Positions 41,712-50,394 of a stretch of DNA of 64,000 bases are shown here, in pieces (position 1 is the stretch's first letter; each line of letters begins with the position of its first letter). The stretch is from DATJPD01 sp035506575. Its GTDB lineage: Bacteria > Pseudomonadota > Alphaproteobacteria > CACIAM-22H2. A program made the translations under genes and the position numbers. The stretch covers positions 1-64,000 of the forward strand of contig DATJPD010000083.1 of assembly GCA_035506575.1 (NCBI GenBank), read 5' to 3'. Below the pieces are notes generated by a model. It did not search any database. It saw nothing but the letters and a program-made list of their open reading frames with translations, and had not been told where the DNA came from.

Positions 41712-42812
41712 TCAGGCCGGCGTTTCGAGATCGTCGATGGCGGCGCGCAGGAAGCGTCCGGCCTCGCCGCCGCTGACCGCGCGGTGATCGAAGGTCAGCG
41801 ACAGCGGCAGGATGCGGCGCACGACGGCCTGGCCGTTCACGGGCCGGAGCTCGGGCCGTGCCCGGCCGGCGCCGAGGATCGCGACCTGGGGCGGCACGAT
41901 GGCGAGCGCCGCGTAGCGCCCGGCCAGCATGCCGAAATTCGACAGCGTGATCGTCTGGCCCTTGAGGTCGGCCAGCGGCACTTTGCGCGCCCGCACGTCG
42001 GCCTTCAGCGCGTCGAGACCGCGCCTGAGATCGGCCGCCGGCCGGCTGCCGACGTCGCGCAAGACCGGGACGATCAGCCCGTCGTCGGTGTCGACCGCGA
42101 GACCGAGATCGACCGCCCGGTGAACGCGGCGCGTCATCGTCCTGCCATCGAACCAGGCGTTGAGGTCGGGGGCGGCCGCGCTGCCGGCCACGAGCGCCCG
42201 AATGAGGCGGATCGTGACGTCTTCGTCCGCGCGCCAGCCGGTGATATCCGCGTCATCCAGCACGGTGGCGGGCACGACCTCGCTGCGGCTCCGTGCCATG
42301 TTGAGCGCCATGGCGCGGCGTACGCCACGCAAGACCTCGCCGGCGCCTGCAGGCGTGGCTTCCGCAGCGACCTCGAGGTCGGCGAGCGTGATGGTGCCGC
42401 CGGGGCCGCTCGGTGCGATGCGCGCGAGGTCGACGCCGAGTGCTTTGGCGCGCGCCCTGACCGCCGGTGCGGCTTTGGTCCCAGGATGCGGTGCGACCGG
42501 TACTGCAGCGGCCCGCGGCTGCGGCGCCGTGGCGCCCGCCGCCAGTTCGCCGACGACCGCCCCCGTGTCGGGATGAGGCCCTTCTTCGTATTCGACGAGC
42601 GGGGCGCCGGTCTTGATCCGGTCTCCCGGCCGCGCGCACAGGCGCGCAATGCGTCCGGCCTGCGGCGATGGAACCTCCACCACCGCCTTGTCGGTTTCCA
42701 CCGACACCAAGGGCTGGTCGGCGACCACGTGATCGCCCGCGGCGACATGCCACGCAATGATCTCCGCATCGTGGAGCCCTTCGCCGAGATCGGGCAGAGC
42801 GAAGATCGTCAT
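41712..42812 (-). CDS. pdhC: 2-oxo acid dehydrogenase E2 (dihydrolipoyl acyltransferase)
   Basis: This 366-residue protein has one lipoyl domain (residues 1-78) with lipoyl Lys42 in ETDKAVVEVPSP, a peripheral subunit-binding domain (about 117-147) and a catalytic domain (about 165-366) with LSLTFDHRAVSGGEAGRF. His of DHR is kept but the usual DG pair reads SGG. It transfers the acyl group from E1 to CoA. ATG 42812 with AGGGG upstream. No E3 gene is present in the operon, so the complex must borrow E3 from elsewhere. Confidence 0.9.
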   Translation of the reverse strand: MTIFALPDLGEGLHDAEIIAWHVAAGDHVVADQPLVSVETDKAVVEVPSPQAGRIARLCARPGDRIKTGAPLVEYEEGPHPDTGAVVGELAAGATAPQPRAAAVPVAPHPGTKAAPAVRARAKALGVDLARIAPSGPGGTITLADLEVAAEATPAGAGEVLRGVRRAMALNMARSRSEVVPATVLDDADITGWRADEDVTIRLIRALVAGSAAAPDLNAWFDGRTMTRRVHRAVDLGLAVDTDDGLIVPVLRDVGSRPAADLRRGLDALKADVRARKVPLADLKGQTITLSNFGMLAGRYAALAIVPPQVAILGAGRARPELRPVNGQAVVRRILPLSLTFDHRAVSGGEAGRFLRAAIDDLETPA

Positions 42813-42825
42813 TGGTAAGCCCCTG

Positions 42826-43806
42826 TCATTGATAGGCAAGGGCCCGCCGCGCCGCGGCCAGGATCCGGGCCTCACCCGGCATGTCATGGTGCTCGAGCCG
42901 CGGCAGGGGCATCACGATGTCGTAGCCGGTCACGCGTTCGATCGGTGCCAGCAGCGAGGTCAGCGCCCGCTCGGCAAGCCGGGCCGCGACCTCGGCGCCG
43001 AAGCCGCCGGTCAGTGGCGCTTCGTGGACGATGACGCAGCGGCCGGTCTTGGTAACCGAGGCGAGAAGCGTGTCCGCGTCGAGCGGCTTGAGCGTCGCAA
43101 GGTCGATGACCTCGGAGTCGACTCCTTCGGCTGCGAGGGTGTCCGCGGCCGCGAGCGTCTCCGTGACCATGGCGCCCCAGGTGACGAGCGTGAGATCGGT
43201 GCCGTCCCGCAGCACGAACGCGCGATCGAGCGGCAGCGCCTGACCGTCGTCGGCCACGTCTTCCTTGACCGCGCGATAGAGCCGCGTGGGCTCCAAGAAC
43301 ACGACCGGATCGGGATCGCGGATGGCGGCCAGCAGCAGCCCGTAGGCGCGCGCCGGCGAGGAGGGGATGACCACGCGCAGGCCCGGAACATGCGCGAACA
43401 TCGCCTCGGGGCTTTCCGAGTGGTGCTCGGGCGCATGAATTCCGCCGCCGCAGGGCGAGCGCAGCACCATCGGGCAGGTCAGCCGGCCGCGCGTCCGGGT
43501 ACGCAGCCGCGAGGCATGGTTCACCATCTGGTCGATGGCCGGATAGATGAATCCGGTGAACTGGATCTCGGCGACCGGGCGGAACCCTTGCGCGGCGAGG
43601 CCGACCGACAGGCCGGCGATGGCCGCCTCTGCGAGCGGGGTGTCGAGGACGCGCGCTTCACCGAACCGGGCGAGCAGGCCGTCGGTGGCGCGGAAGACGC
43701 CGCCGTCCTTGCCGACGTCCTCGCCGAGCACAACAACCGAGCGGTCCGCTTCCATGGCGCGCGCGAGCGCGAGATTGACCGCCTGGACGAGCGTGATCTC
43801 GGTCAT
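42826..43806 (-). CDS. pdhB: 2-oxo acid dehydrogenase E1 beta subunit
   Basis: This 326-residue transketolase-like beta subunit shows the usual opening ITLVQAVNLALARAMEADRSVVVLGEDVG, the FTGFIYPAIDQMVNHASR block and the C-terminal GYDIVMPLPRLE. It forms the thiamine-diphosphate E1 heterotetramer with the alpha subunit, one nucleotide upstream. The substrate could be pyruvate, acetoin or a branched-chain 2-oxo acid; the alpha-subunit signature favours pyruvate. Confidence 0.9.
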   Translation of the reverse strand: MTEITLVQAVNLALARAMEADRSVVVLGEDVGKDGGVFRATDGLLARFGEARVLDTPLAEAAIAGLSVGLAAQGFRPVAEIQFTGFIYPAIDQMVNHASRLRTRTRGRLTCPMVLRSPCGGGIHAPEHHSESPEAMFAHVPGLRVVIPSSPARAYGLLLAAIRDPDPVVFLEPTRLYRAVKEDVADDGQALPLDRAFVLRDGTDLTLVTWGAMVTETLAAADTLAAEGVDSEVIDLATLKPLDADTLLASVTKTGRCVIVHEAPLTGGFGAEVAARLAERALTSLLAPIERVTGYDIVMPLPRLEHHDMPGEARILAAARRALAYQ

Positions 43807-43807
43807 G

Positions 43808-44812
43808 TCAGGTGCTCTCGCCGAGGGCCGCTGCGCGCTGCATCGCGAGATCCTTCGGCAGCGCGGCGTAGGTAAAGTCGAAGATCGTTGACGATGCTTG
43901 GGGCGGTGTCGCGAGATACTCGCTCACGGCGCTGTCGATCATGGCGCCCAGCTCCGCGAGGAGGCGCTCTTCGTCCTCGCGGTGCCACGCGCCGATCTCC
44001 ACCAGATGGCTGCGCAGCCGCGCGACCGGCTCGTCGGCCCAATGCGGGCTGACCGTGGCGTCGTCGCGATAGCGGCTCGCGTCATCGGCGGTCGTATGGT
44101 CGCCCAGCCGGTAGGTGAGCGCCTCGATCCAGCCCGGTCCGCCGCCGGCGCGCGCCTTGGTCAGTGCGCGGGCCACCACGTCGCGGACCGCGATCACGTC
44201 GTTGCCGTCGATCTGCTCGCCGGGAATGCCGGCGGCGATTGATTTCTGCGCCAGCGTATGCGCGGCGGTCTGGCGCTCGACCGGCACGGAGATCGCCCAG
44301 CGGTTGTTGTTGATCACGAATACGACGGGCAGCTTCCAGACGCCGGCGATGTTGAGCGCTTCGGCCACGTCGCCCTTCGACGTGGCGCCGTCGCCGAACA
44401 CGCAGACGGCAGCGCGCGGCTCACCGCGCAGCTTGAACGCCAGGGCGACACCCGCCGCATGTGGGGCGTGGCTGCCGACCGGCACGCTGTTCGGAAAGTC
44501 CTGCGCAGCGGCGGCGAACGAATTCCCGCGCTCGTCGCCACCCCAGTAGAGCAGCAGCTCGAGCGGCGTGGCGCCGCGCCAGAGCTGCGCACCGTGCTCG
44601 CGGAAGCTGGGCACCAGGACGTCATCCGCGCGCATGGCGCTCGCCAGCCCGACCGAAACGGCTTCCTGGCCCAGCGAGGAGGCGTAGGTGCCGAGCCGCC
44701 CCGTACGCTGCAGCGCGATTGCCTTGGCATCGAAGGTGCGGGTCAGCACCATCGCGCGATACAGGCGAATGAGCTCCGCCGGATCGGCTGCGAAGCGCGC
44801 GACGGTATTCAC
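43808..44812 (-). CDS. pdhA: 2-oxo acid dehydrogenase E1 alpha subunit
   Basis: This 334-residue subunit has the thiamine-diphosphate motif GDGATSKGDVAEALN...NNN and the substrate-side stretch RTFDAKAIALQRTGRLGTYAS, which is typical of pyruvate-type E1. The phosphorylation-loop Ser of mitochondrial PDH is replaced in YRLGDHTTADDAS. The GTG start at 44812 is not well marked by a ribosome-binding site; no ATG lies between it and an upstream in-frame stop. It is first of five genes (E1a, E1b, E2, amino-acid dehydrogenase, cDPG-synthase-like). The FNR box at 44932 predicts an 85-nt leader. Confidence 0.88.
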   Translation of the reverse strand: MNTVARFAADPAELIRLYRAMVLTRTFDAKAIALQRTGRLGTYASSLGQEAVSVGLASAMRADDVLVPSFREHGAQLWRGATPLELLLYWGGDERGNSFAAAAQDFPNSVPVGSHAPHAAGVALAFKLRGEPRAAVCVFGDGATSKGDVAEALNIAGVWKLPVVFVINNNRWAISVPVERQTAAHTLAQKSIAAGIPGEQIDGNDVIAVRDVVARALTKARAGGGPGWIEALTYRLGDHTTADDASRYRDDATVSPHWADEPVARLRSHLVEIGAWHREDEERLLAELGAMIDSAVSEYLATPPQASSTIFDFTYAALPKDLAMQRAAALGEST

Positions 44813-44931
44813 CTGTTCGCCGCCGGTCTCCGGGAAGCGGCGATGCGCGAGGACGGGTGTGGTCAGGGTGGGCGTGGCAGCCTCCGGCGCGATAGTGAGC
44901 GGAAAACTCGCACGGCTTGCCGGTCAAGGCC

Positions 44932-44945
44932 TTGATTTCGATCAA
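44932..44945. promoter_or_regulatory. Divergent FNR/FixK box (TTGAT-TTCG-ATCAA)
   Basis: A perfect palindrome between the PDH operon and the AdoMet synthetase gene. Its centre, 44938.5, lies exactly 41.5 nt before GTG 44980, with GACACT at the -10 position, predicting a leaderless AdoMet synthetase mRNA. On the other strand it would start the PDH operon near 44897. Confidence 0.8.
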
Positions 44946-44979
44946 AGCGCCGTCCGGTCCGACCGCGGACACTGCCGGG

Positions 44980-46182
44980 GTGACACAGCCGCTGCACATC
45001 TCCGAATGCGCCGATCCGGCGGCCCAGCCGGTCGAGATCGTCGAACGCAAGGGCCTCGGCCATCCGGACACGATCTGCGATGCGCTCGCCGAGGAGCTAT
45101 CGTGCGCGCTCTCCGCGCATTACCGCGAGCGCTTCGGCTTTGTCCTCCACCACAATGTCGACAAGGTGCTGCTGTGGGGCGGCGCCTCGCGGCCGGCGTT
45201 CGGCGGCGGCGAGGTCCTGGCACCAATCGAGATCTTCCTTGCCGGCCGCGCCACGCGAGAATTCAAGGGCGCCGTGGTCCCGATCGAAGAGATCGCCGTG
45301 GAGACCGCGCGCGCCTGGCTGCGCCAGCATCTCCGCCACCTCGACCCGGGCCGCCACGTCAAGATCCACAGCCTGATCCGGCCGGGCTCGGCCGATCTCG
45401 TCGATCTGTTCTTGCGCCAGCAGAAATCGGGCGTGTGGCTGGCCAACGACACGTCGATCGGCGTCGGCTATGCGCCGGCGACGGCGCTCGAGAGCCTGGT
45501 GCTCGCGGCCGAGCGCGAGCTGAACCTGCCGTTCATCAAGCGCCGGCATCCGGTCCTCGGCGAAGACGTGAAGGTGATGGGCGTGCGCCGCGACGAGGAC
45601 GTGGAGCTCACGATCTCATGCGCCATGATCGACCGCTATATTGGCCAGCTCGACGATTACGTCGCCGGGACGAATGAGGTGACGGCCATCGCGTCAGGTG
45701 TGGCGGAAGGCATCTCGTCCCGGCCGCCGACGATTGCGGTAAACGCGGCCGACGACCTTCTGCGCGGCTCGATCTATCTCACCGTGACCGGCACGTCTGC
45801 CGAGGCAGGCGATGACGGCGAAGCCGGCCGGGGCAACCGCGCCAACGGCCTGATCACGCCGCACCGGCCCATGACCATGGAATCGGTCGCCGGCAAGAAC
45901 CCGATCACCCATGTGGGCAAGCTCTACAACGTCGCCGCGCGCCAGATCGCGGCGCAGGTCCTGCGTGAGGTTCCTGGCCTCACCGCGGTCGAATGCTACC
46001 TCGTCAGCCGCATCGGCCGGCCGGTGCGCGAGCCGCAGATCGTCCAGCTGCGGTTGGCCGGCGAAGCCGCGCGCTCCGGCGATGCGCTGCGTCCGGCCCT
46101 CGACCGGATCGTGAGCGAGGGGCTCGCTGCCCTCGACGGGCTGTGGCGGCAACTGCTCGCGCGCGAGATCACGCTCTACTGA
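44980..46182 (+). CDS. mat: Archaeal-type S-adenosylmethionine synthetase
   Basis: This 400-residue enzyme makes AdoMet from ATP and methionine. It belongs to the archaeal MAT family (COG1812), not MetK: VERKGLGHPDTICDALAEE, NDTSIGVGYAP, GRGNRANGLITPHRPM and KNPITHVGKLYNVAA are its conserved blocks. GTG 44980 is chosen because the FNR box predicts transcription from exactly that base; a start at 44917 would put codons inside the box. Most bacteria rely on MetK, so a second, oxygen-regulated enzyme is notable; it may support methylation in anoxic or resting cells. Confidence 0.9.
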   Translation: MTQPLHISECADPAAQPVEIVERKGLGHPDTICDALAEELSCALSAHYRERFGFVLHHNVDKVLLWGGASRPAFGGGEVLAPIEIFLAGRATREFKGAVVPIEEIAVETARAWLRQHLRHLDPGRHVKIHSLIRPGSADLVDLFLRQQKSGVWLANDTSIGVGYAPATALESLVLAAERELNLPFIKRRHPVLGEDVKVMGVRRDEDVELTISCAMIDRYIGQLDDYVAGTNEVTAIASGVAEGISSRPPTIAVNAADDLLRGSIYLTVTGTSAEAGDDGEAGRGNRANGLITPHRPMTMESVAGKNPITHVGKLYNVAARQIAAQVLREVPGLTAVECYLVSRIGRPVREPQIVQLRLAGEAARSGDALRPALDRIVSEGLAALDGLWRQLLAREITLY

Positions 46183-46240
46183 AACCGGCGCACGAGGCTG
46201 GCGGCTTGATCCGCCGCGATGCCTGCCGCATCATGATCCT

Positions 46241-46984
46241 ATGGCTGTCAGCAGAACTTCCTGGGTCGGCATGGGTGCTGCGCTGCTCCTCGCCGGCGTC
46301 CTCGCCGCGGCCGCAGAGGGCCAGCAGGTGATCGGCAGCTGCCGTCTCGAGGCCAACGTCGCGTGCACCAACCAGGACCTGAGCGGTGCGCGTCTGCCCG
46401 GCGTCAATCTCGAGGGCGCCGATCTGCGCGGGACGAGCTTCGCCAAGGCTATTTTGCAGGGTGCGAATTTCCTCCATGCGGACCTGCGCACGGCGGATCT
46501 CAGCGAGACGGACCTCAGCGGCGCCAACCTGTCGCAGGCCAACCTCAACACAGCAAAGTTTCAGGGCGCCAACGTGTCGCGCGCCGATCTCCGGCACGCC
46601 AATCTGAGCGGCGCCAGCCTCAGCGATGCGAAATTGTCGCGCGCCGACATGACCGGTGCGATCGCCGCCGGTGCGGTGTTGAAGCGGGCGACCATGGAGC
46701 AGACGATCCTGGTCTCGGCCAAGCTCAGCGGCGCCGACCTTACTAACGTCAATCTTGCGGCCGCCGACATGCGGCAGGCCGATTTGTCGCGCGTGGATTT
46801 CGAGGGGGCGCACCTGCGGCGGGCGAACCTGACCGGCGCTTCCCTGGCCGGCGCCAATCTCGCGGGCGCCGATCTGACCGGCGCCGTCGTCACGGGCGTC
46901 GATCTTCAGGGGGCCAAGCTGAACCGGGCGATCTGGATCGACGGCCGCCGATGCGGATCCGGCTCGATCGGCGCGTGCAAGTAG
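46241..46984 (+). CDS. Secreted pentapeptide-repeat protein
   Basis: This 247-residue protein has a signal peptide (about 1-28) followed by about 35 consecutive A(D/N)LxX repeats from residue 40 to 228 (for example LSGANLSQANLNTAKF). These form a right-handed quadrilateral beta-helix. A short C-terminal cap has two cysteines (RRCGSGSIGACK) and the mature N-terminus also has two (SCRLEANVAC), so disulfides may clamp the ends. Periplasmic or surface location is predicted; function unknown. It follows the AdoMet synthetase by 58 nt; a distant TTGAT half-site nearby does not qualify as an FNR box. Confidence 0.85.
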   Translation: MAVSRTSWVGMGAALLLAGVLAAAAEGQQVIGSCRLEANVACTNQDLSGARLPGVNLEGADLRGTSFAKAILQGANFLHADLRTADLSETDLSGANLSQANLNTAKFQGANVSRADLRHANLSGASLSDAKLSRADMTGAIAAGAVLKRATMEQTILVSAKLSGADLTNVNLAAADMRQADLSRVDFEGAHLRRANLTGASLAGANLAGADLTGAVVTGVDLQGAKLNRAIWIDGRRCGSGSIGACK

Positions 46985-47001
46985 GCGCCGTAAGCACGGA
47001 T

Positions 47002-47015
47002 TTGATCGAAATCAA
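47002..47015 (+). promoter_or_regulatory. FNR/FixK box (TTGAT-CGAA-ATCAA)
   Basis: The centre at 47008.5 is exactly 41.5 nt before ATG 47050, with TAGGCT at 47038-47043 as the -10 element. A leaderless mRNA for the MacA-like gene is predicted. Confidence 0.8.
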
Positions 47016-47049
47016 GGTGCGGTTGGCCGGCCGGATTTAGGCTGCGCCC

Positions 47050-48255
47050 ATGCTAGATCAACTCGTTTCGACGCCGTCCACCACGGCGCGTACCGATGTG
47101 CCGCCCGCGGCAAAGCCGGGCGGATGGATCGGCCATCTCGGCCTGAAAAGCTACTGGGTCGCCGGAGGCCTCCCGGCCCTGGTACTCATCGCGGCCGGCG
47201 TTGCCTGGTGGGCCTCCCATGGCACGGTCCCGGTCCGCTTTACGACCGCCGCGGTCACGCAGGGCAATGTCACCCGGACAGTCTCCGGGACCGGCACGGT
47301 CAATCCCGAGCTCACCATCATCGTCGGCAGCTACGTGTCCGGCGTCATCCAGCGGCTCTACTGCGACTACAACACGCAAGTGAAGGCCGGTCAGGTCTGC
47401 GCCAAGATCGATCCGCGTCCTTTTCAGTCGGCTCTCGACCAGTATTCCGGTCAGCTCGCGCGTGACCAGGCGATCCTCGACAAGGATCGCGCGAACCTGA
47501 CGCGCTATCAGAAGCTGGCCGCACAGGATTCGATCGCGCGCCAGCAGGCCGAGGACCAATTCTACCTCGTCGACCAGGACGAAGGGACGGTCAAGCTCGA
47601 CGAAGGCCTGGTCGAGGGAGCCAAGCTCAACCTCGAGTACACCGACATCGTGTCGCCAGTGGACGGCACGGTCGTGTCGCGCAACGTGACCCAGGGGCAG
47701 ACGGTCGCCGCGAGCTTCCAGACGCCGACCTTGTTCCTGATCGCCACCGACCTCCAGAAGATGCAGGTCGACACCAACACGAGCGAGAGCGACATCGGCG
47801 GGGTCAAGGAAGGGGACAAGGCGACGTTTACGGTCGATGCCTATCCCAAGCGGATCTTCGAGGGCACGGTCACCCAGGTCCGGCAGTCACCGCAGACCGT
47901 CCAGAACGTCGTCACGTTTGACGCGGTCGTGAGCGTCGCCAACACCGATTTGGCGCTCATGCCCGGCATGACCGCGTCCACCCGCATCATCGTCGATCAA
48001 AGAGCCAACGTTGTCCGGGTGCCGAACCAGGCGCTCCGCTACGCACCCGGAGGCATGGCGCCTGTTCCTGCCGGCGAGGCCCGGGTCTGGGTGTTGCGAG
48101 ACGGCGGCCCGGTGGCCGTTCCGGTCGCGACCGGCGTCGATGACGAGAGCTTCACGGAGATCGTCAAAGGCGACCTCCGCCCGGGCGAGCAGGTGATCGT
48201 TGGCGAAGACCACGGTGCTGCCGGTCGATCGGGACTGCCGCAACCGCGGCTCTGA
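47050..48255 (+). CDS. MacA/HlyD-type periplasmic adaptor
   Basis: This 401-residue membrane-fusion protein has a cytoplasmic N-terminus, a membrane helix (about 37-57), a biotinyl-lipoyl-like domain split by a helical hairpin (GTVNPELTIIVGSYVSGVI, then Gln/Asp-rich helices about 125-195, then YTDIVSPVDGTVVSRNVTQG), and beta-barrel and membrane-proximal domains. It links an inner-membrane MacB-type ABC transporter (gene 27 nt downstream) to an outer-membrane channel. No TolC gene is nearby. There is no Shine-Dalgarno sequence, consistent with the leaderless promoter. Confidence 0.88.
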   Translation: MLDQLVSTPSTTARTDVPPAAKPGGWIGHLGLKSYWVAGGLPALVLIAAGVAWWASHGTVPVRFTTAAVTQGNVTRTVSGTGTVNPELTIIVGSYVSGVIQRLYCDYNTQVKAGQVCAKIDPRPFQSALDQYSGQLARDQAILDKDRANLTRYQKLAAQDSIARQQAEDQFYLVDQDEGTVKLDEGLVEGAKLNLEYTDIVSPVDGTVVSRNVTQGQTVAASFQTPTLFLIATDLQKMQVDTNTSESDIGGVKEGDKATFTVDAYPKRIFEGTVTQVRQSPQTVQNVVTFDAVVSVANTDLALMPGMTASTRIIVDQRANVVRVPNQALRYAPGGMAPVPAGEARVWVLRDGGPVAVPVATGVDDESFTEIVKGDLRPGEQVIVGEDHGAAGRSGLPQPRL

Positions 48256-48281
48256 GCCGGTACCGCCAAAGGATCGTTCGC

Positions 48282-50387
48282 GTGGCTTCAGTCATCCGGA
48301 TCGACCCCGTCATCAGAATCGAGAACGTGACCCGGACATTCGCCATCGGCGACGTCCAGGTCCACGCGCTGCGCGGCGTGAACCTCGTGGTCGAGCCCGG
48401 CGAATTCGTCGCGATCATGGGATCGTCGGGCTCGGGCAAGTCGACCCTGATGAACATTCTCGGCTGCCTCGACCGGCCGACTGGCGGGCGTTATTTCTTC
48501 GAAGGCCGCGATGTCGCCGGCCTCCACGAGCCGGAGCTCGCGCGCATCCGCGGCGAGCGCCTGGGATTCGTGTTCCAGAGCTTCAATCTCTTGGCGCGCA
48601 CCAGCGCCCTTGAGAACGTCGGCTTGCCGCTTTATTACGCGGCCACCGGCCCCAAGCGGCGGGGCGAGCGCATCGACCGGGCGCGGGCGGCCCTGCGGCA
48701 GCTCGGCCTCGGGGAGCGCGAGCGCAACACGCCGGGGCAGCTCTCCGGCGGCCAGCAGCAGCGCGTGGCCATCGCTCGCGCTCTGATCAACCGACCAGGG
48801 CTTCTGCTGGCCGACGAGCCGACCGGCAATCTCGACACGAAGACGTCGCACGAAATCATGGACGCGCTCGTAACGCTGAACCGCGAGCAGGGCGTCACCG
48901 TGATCGTCGTCACTCATGAGGCCGACGTCGCCGCCTACGCCGATCGCGTCGTGACGATGCGCGACGGCCAGATCGTGTCCGACGAGCGCGTGTCGAAGAC
49001 GGCGGCGACGCCCGGGCGGAGGCTCGGGGCAACTCCCATGCGGCCGGCCGTCGCACCCCCGACAGGCGGTGCCGCGTCGGGGGCCTTCGCGCTGATGGTC
49101 GCCGCGGCGGCAATGCAGGCGATCGGCCGCAACAAGATGCGCTCGGCCCTCACCATGCTGGGCGTGTTCATCGGCGTCGCAGCTCTCATCGTCATGGTGG
49201 CGATCGGGCAGGGGGCGAACGAGGCGGTGCGCAAGCAGATCGAAAGCCTCGGCACGAACGTGGTGGTGATTCTTCCCGGCGCCGTGTCGACCGGCGGCGT
49301 CCGTTCCGGCTTCGGTAGCGCCAGCACCCTGACGGTCGAGGATGCGCGTGCGATCCGCCGCGAGGATCCCGCCGTGGCCCAGGTCGGCTATCTCATCCGG
49401 CAACAAGGACAGGTGCAGTACGAGAACCAGAACTGGACGACGATGATCCAGGGCGTCAATTCCACTTACCCGCCGATCACCAATTGGACCGTCGCCGCCG
49501 GCCGCGGCATCACGGCCGATGACGAGGCGAGGGCCGCACTCGTCGCCGTCATCGGCCAGACTGTGTACAGCCAGCTCTTCAGCCCCGGCGAGAACCCGAT
49601 CGGCGCGTTCATCCAGGTCAAGAGCGTGCCGCTGCAGGTGGTCGGCGTGCTCGCGGCCAAAGGCCAGTCGCCGTTCGGCACGGACCAGGACGATCTGCTC
49701 ATGACGCCGTTCACCACCGCCGAGCGCAAGGTGCTCGGCGTCGCCGCACCGACGCAAGCGCAAACGCCGTTCAACTGGCCCTATCTGCCGCCGCCCAATC
49801 CCTACAATCTGCAGGCGCGCCTCACCGGGTTTGCGAACATGATCTTCGTGCAGGCGGTGAGTCCGGAGGAGGTCCAGACCGCCATCGGCCAGGCGACCCA
49901 GACGCTGCTCCTGCGCCATCGCATCAAGCCCGGCGCGCTCAAGGATTTCGACGTGCGCAATCTCAGCCAGTTCGTCGAGACCGCGGAAAGCAGCAGCCGG
50001 ATCATGGCGCTTCTACTGGCGGCCGTCGCCTCGATTTCGCTCCTGGTCGGCGGCATCGGCATCATGAACATCCTGCTTGTGTCCGTGACCGAGCGGACGC
50101 GCGAGATCGGGCTGCGCATGGCGATCGGCGCGCGGCGGCTTCACGTCCTGCTGCAATTCCTCGCCGAGGCGGTGTTTTTGAGCGTCAGCGGCGGCATTAC
50201 CGGCATCCTGATGGGCGTGGGATTCGCCATGGGTCTCACATGGATCGCCGGCTGGCCGGCCCCGATCTCGGCGGCCGCGATCGCCGGCGGATTCGCGTTC
50301 TCGGCGGCGGTCGGGATTTTCTTCGGCTACTACCCGGCGCGGAAAGCGGCGCGCCTCGATCCCATCGACGCGTTGCGCTACGAATAG
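48282..50387 (+). CDS. MacB-type ABC transporter (ATPase-permease)
   Basis: This 701-residue protein has an N-terminal ATPase with Walker A GSSGSGKST (47-55), LSGGQQQR signature and Walker B LLLADEPTGNLD, then a linker and a FtsX-like permease with four helices (about 285-310 and three between 560 and 680) flanking a large periplasmic domain (about 320-555). MacB works as a mechanotransmitter that pumps macrolides, lipopeptides or toxins through the MacA-TolC channel. GTG start. Being in one operon with the FNR-boxed adaptor suggests induction at low oxygen. Confidence 0.9.
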   Translation: MASVIRIDPVIRIENVTRTFAIGDVQVHALRGVNLVVEPGEFVAIMGSSGSGKSTLMNILGCLDRPTGGRYFFEGRDVAGLHEPELARIRGERLGFVFQSFNLLARTSALENVGLPLYYAATGPKRRGERIDRARAALRQLGLGERERNTPGQLSGGQQQRVAIARALINRPGLLLADEPTGNLDTKTSHEIMDALVTLNREQGVTVIVVTHEADVAAYADRVVTMRDGQIVSDERVSKTAATPGRRLGATPMRPAVAPPTGGAASGAFALMVAAAAMQAIGRNKMRSALTMLGVFIGVAALIVMVAIGQGANEAVRKQIESLGTNVVVILPGAVSTGGVRSGFGSASTLTVEDARAIRREDPAVAQVGYLIRQQGQVQYENQNWTTMIQGVNSTYPPITNWTVAAGRGITADDEARAALVAVIGQTVYSQLFSPGENPIGAFIQVKSVPLQVVGVLAAKGQSPFGTDQDDLLMTPFTTAERKVLGVAAPTQAQTPFNWPYLPPPNPYNLQARLTGFANMIFVQAVSPEEVQTAIGQATQTLLLRHRIKPGALKDFDVRNLSQFVETAESSSRIMALLLAAVASISLLVGGIGIMNILLVSVTERTREIGLRMAIGARRLHVLLQFLAEAVFLSVSGGITGILMGVGFAMGLTWIAGWPAPISAAAIAGGFAFSAAVGIFFGYYPARKAARLDPIDALRYE

Positions 50388-50394
50388 CGGGGTC

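Noticed and set aside
44917..44979. Upstream ATG for the AdoMet synthetase
   Set aside because: The added codons run through the FNR box, and the family N-terminus begins near HISECADPAAQ; GTG 44980 fits the promoter.
46205..46218. TTGAT half-site before the pentapeptide-repeat gene as an FNR box
   Set aside because: The second half (CGCGA) does not match and the spacing to the ATG (about 30 nt) is wrong for a class II promoter.
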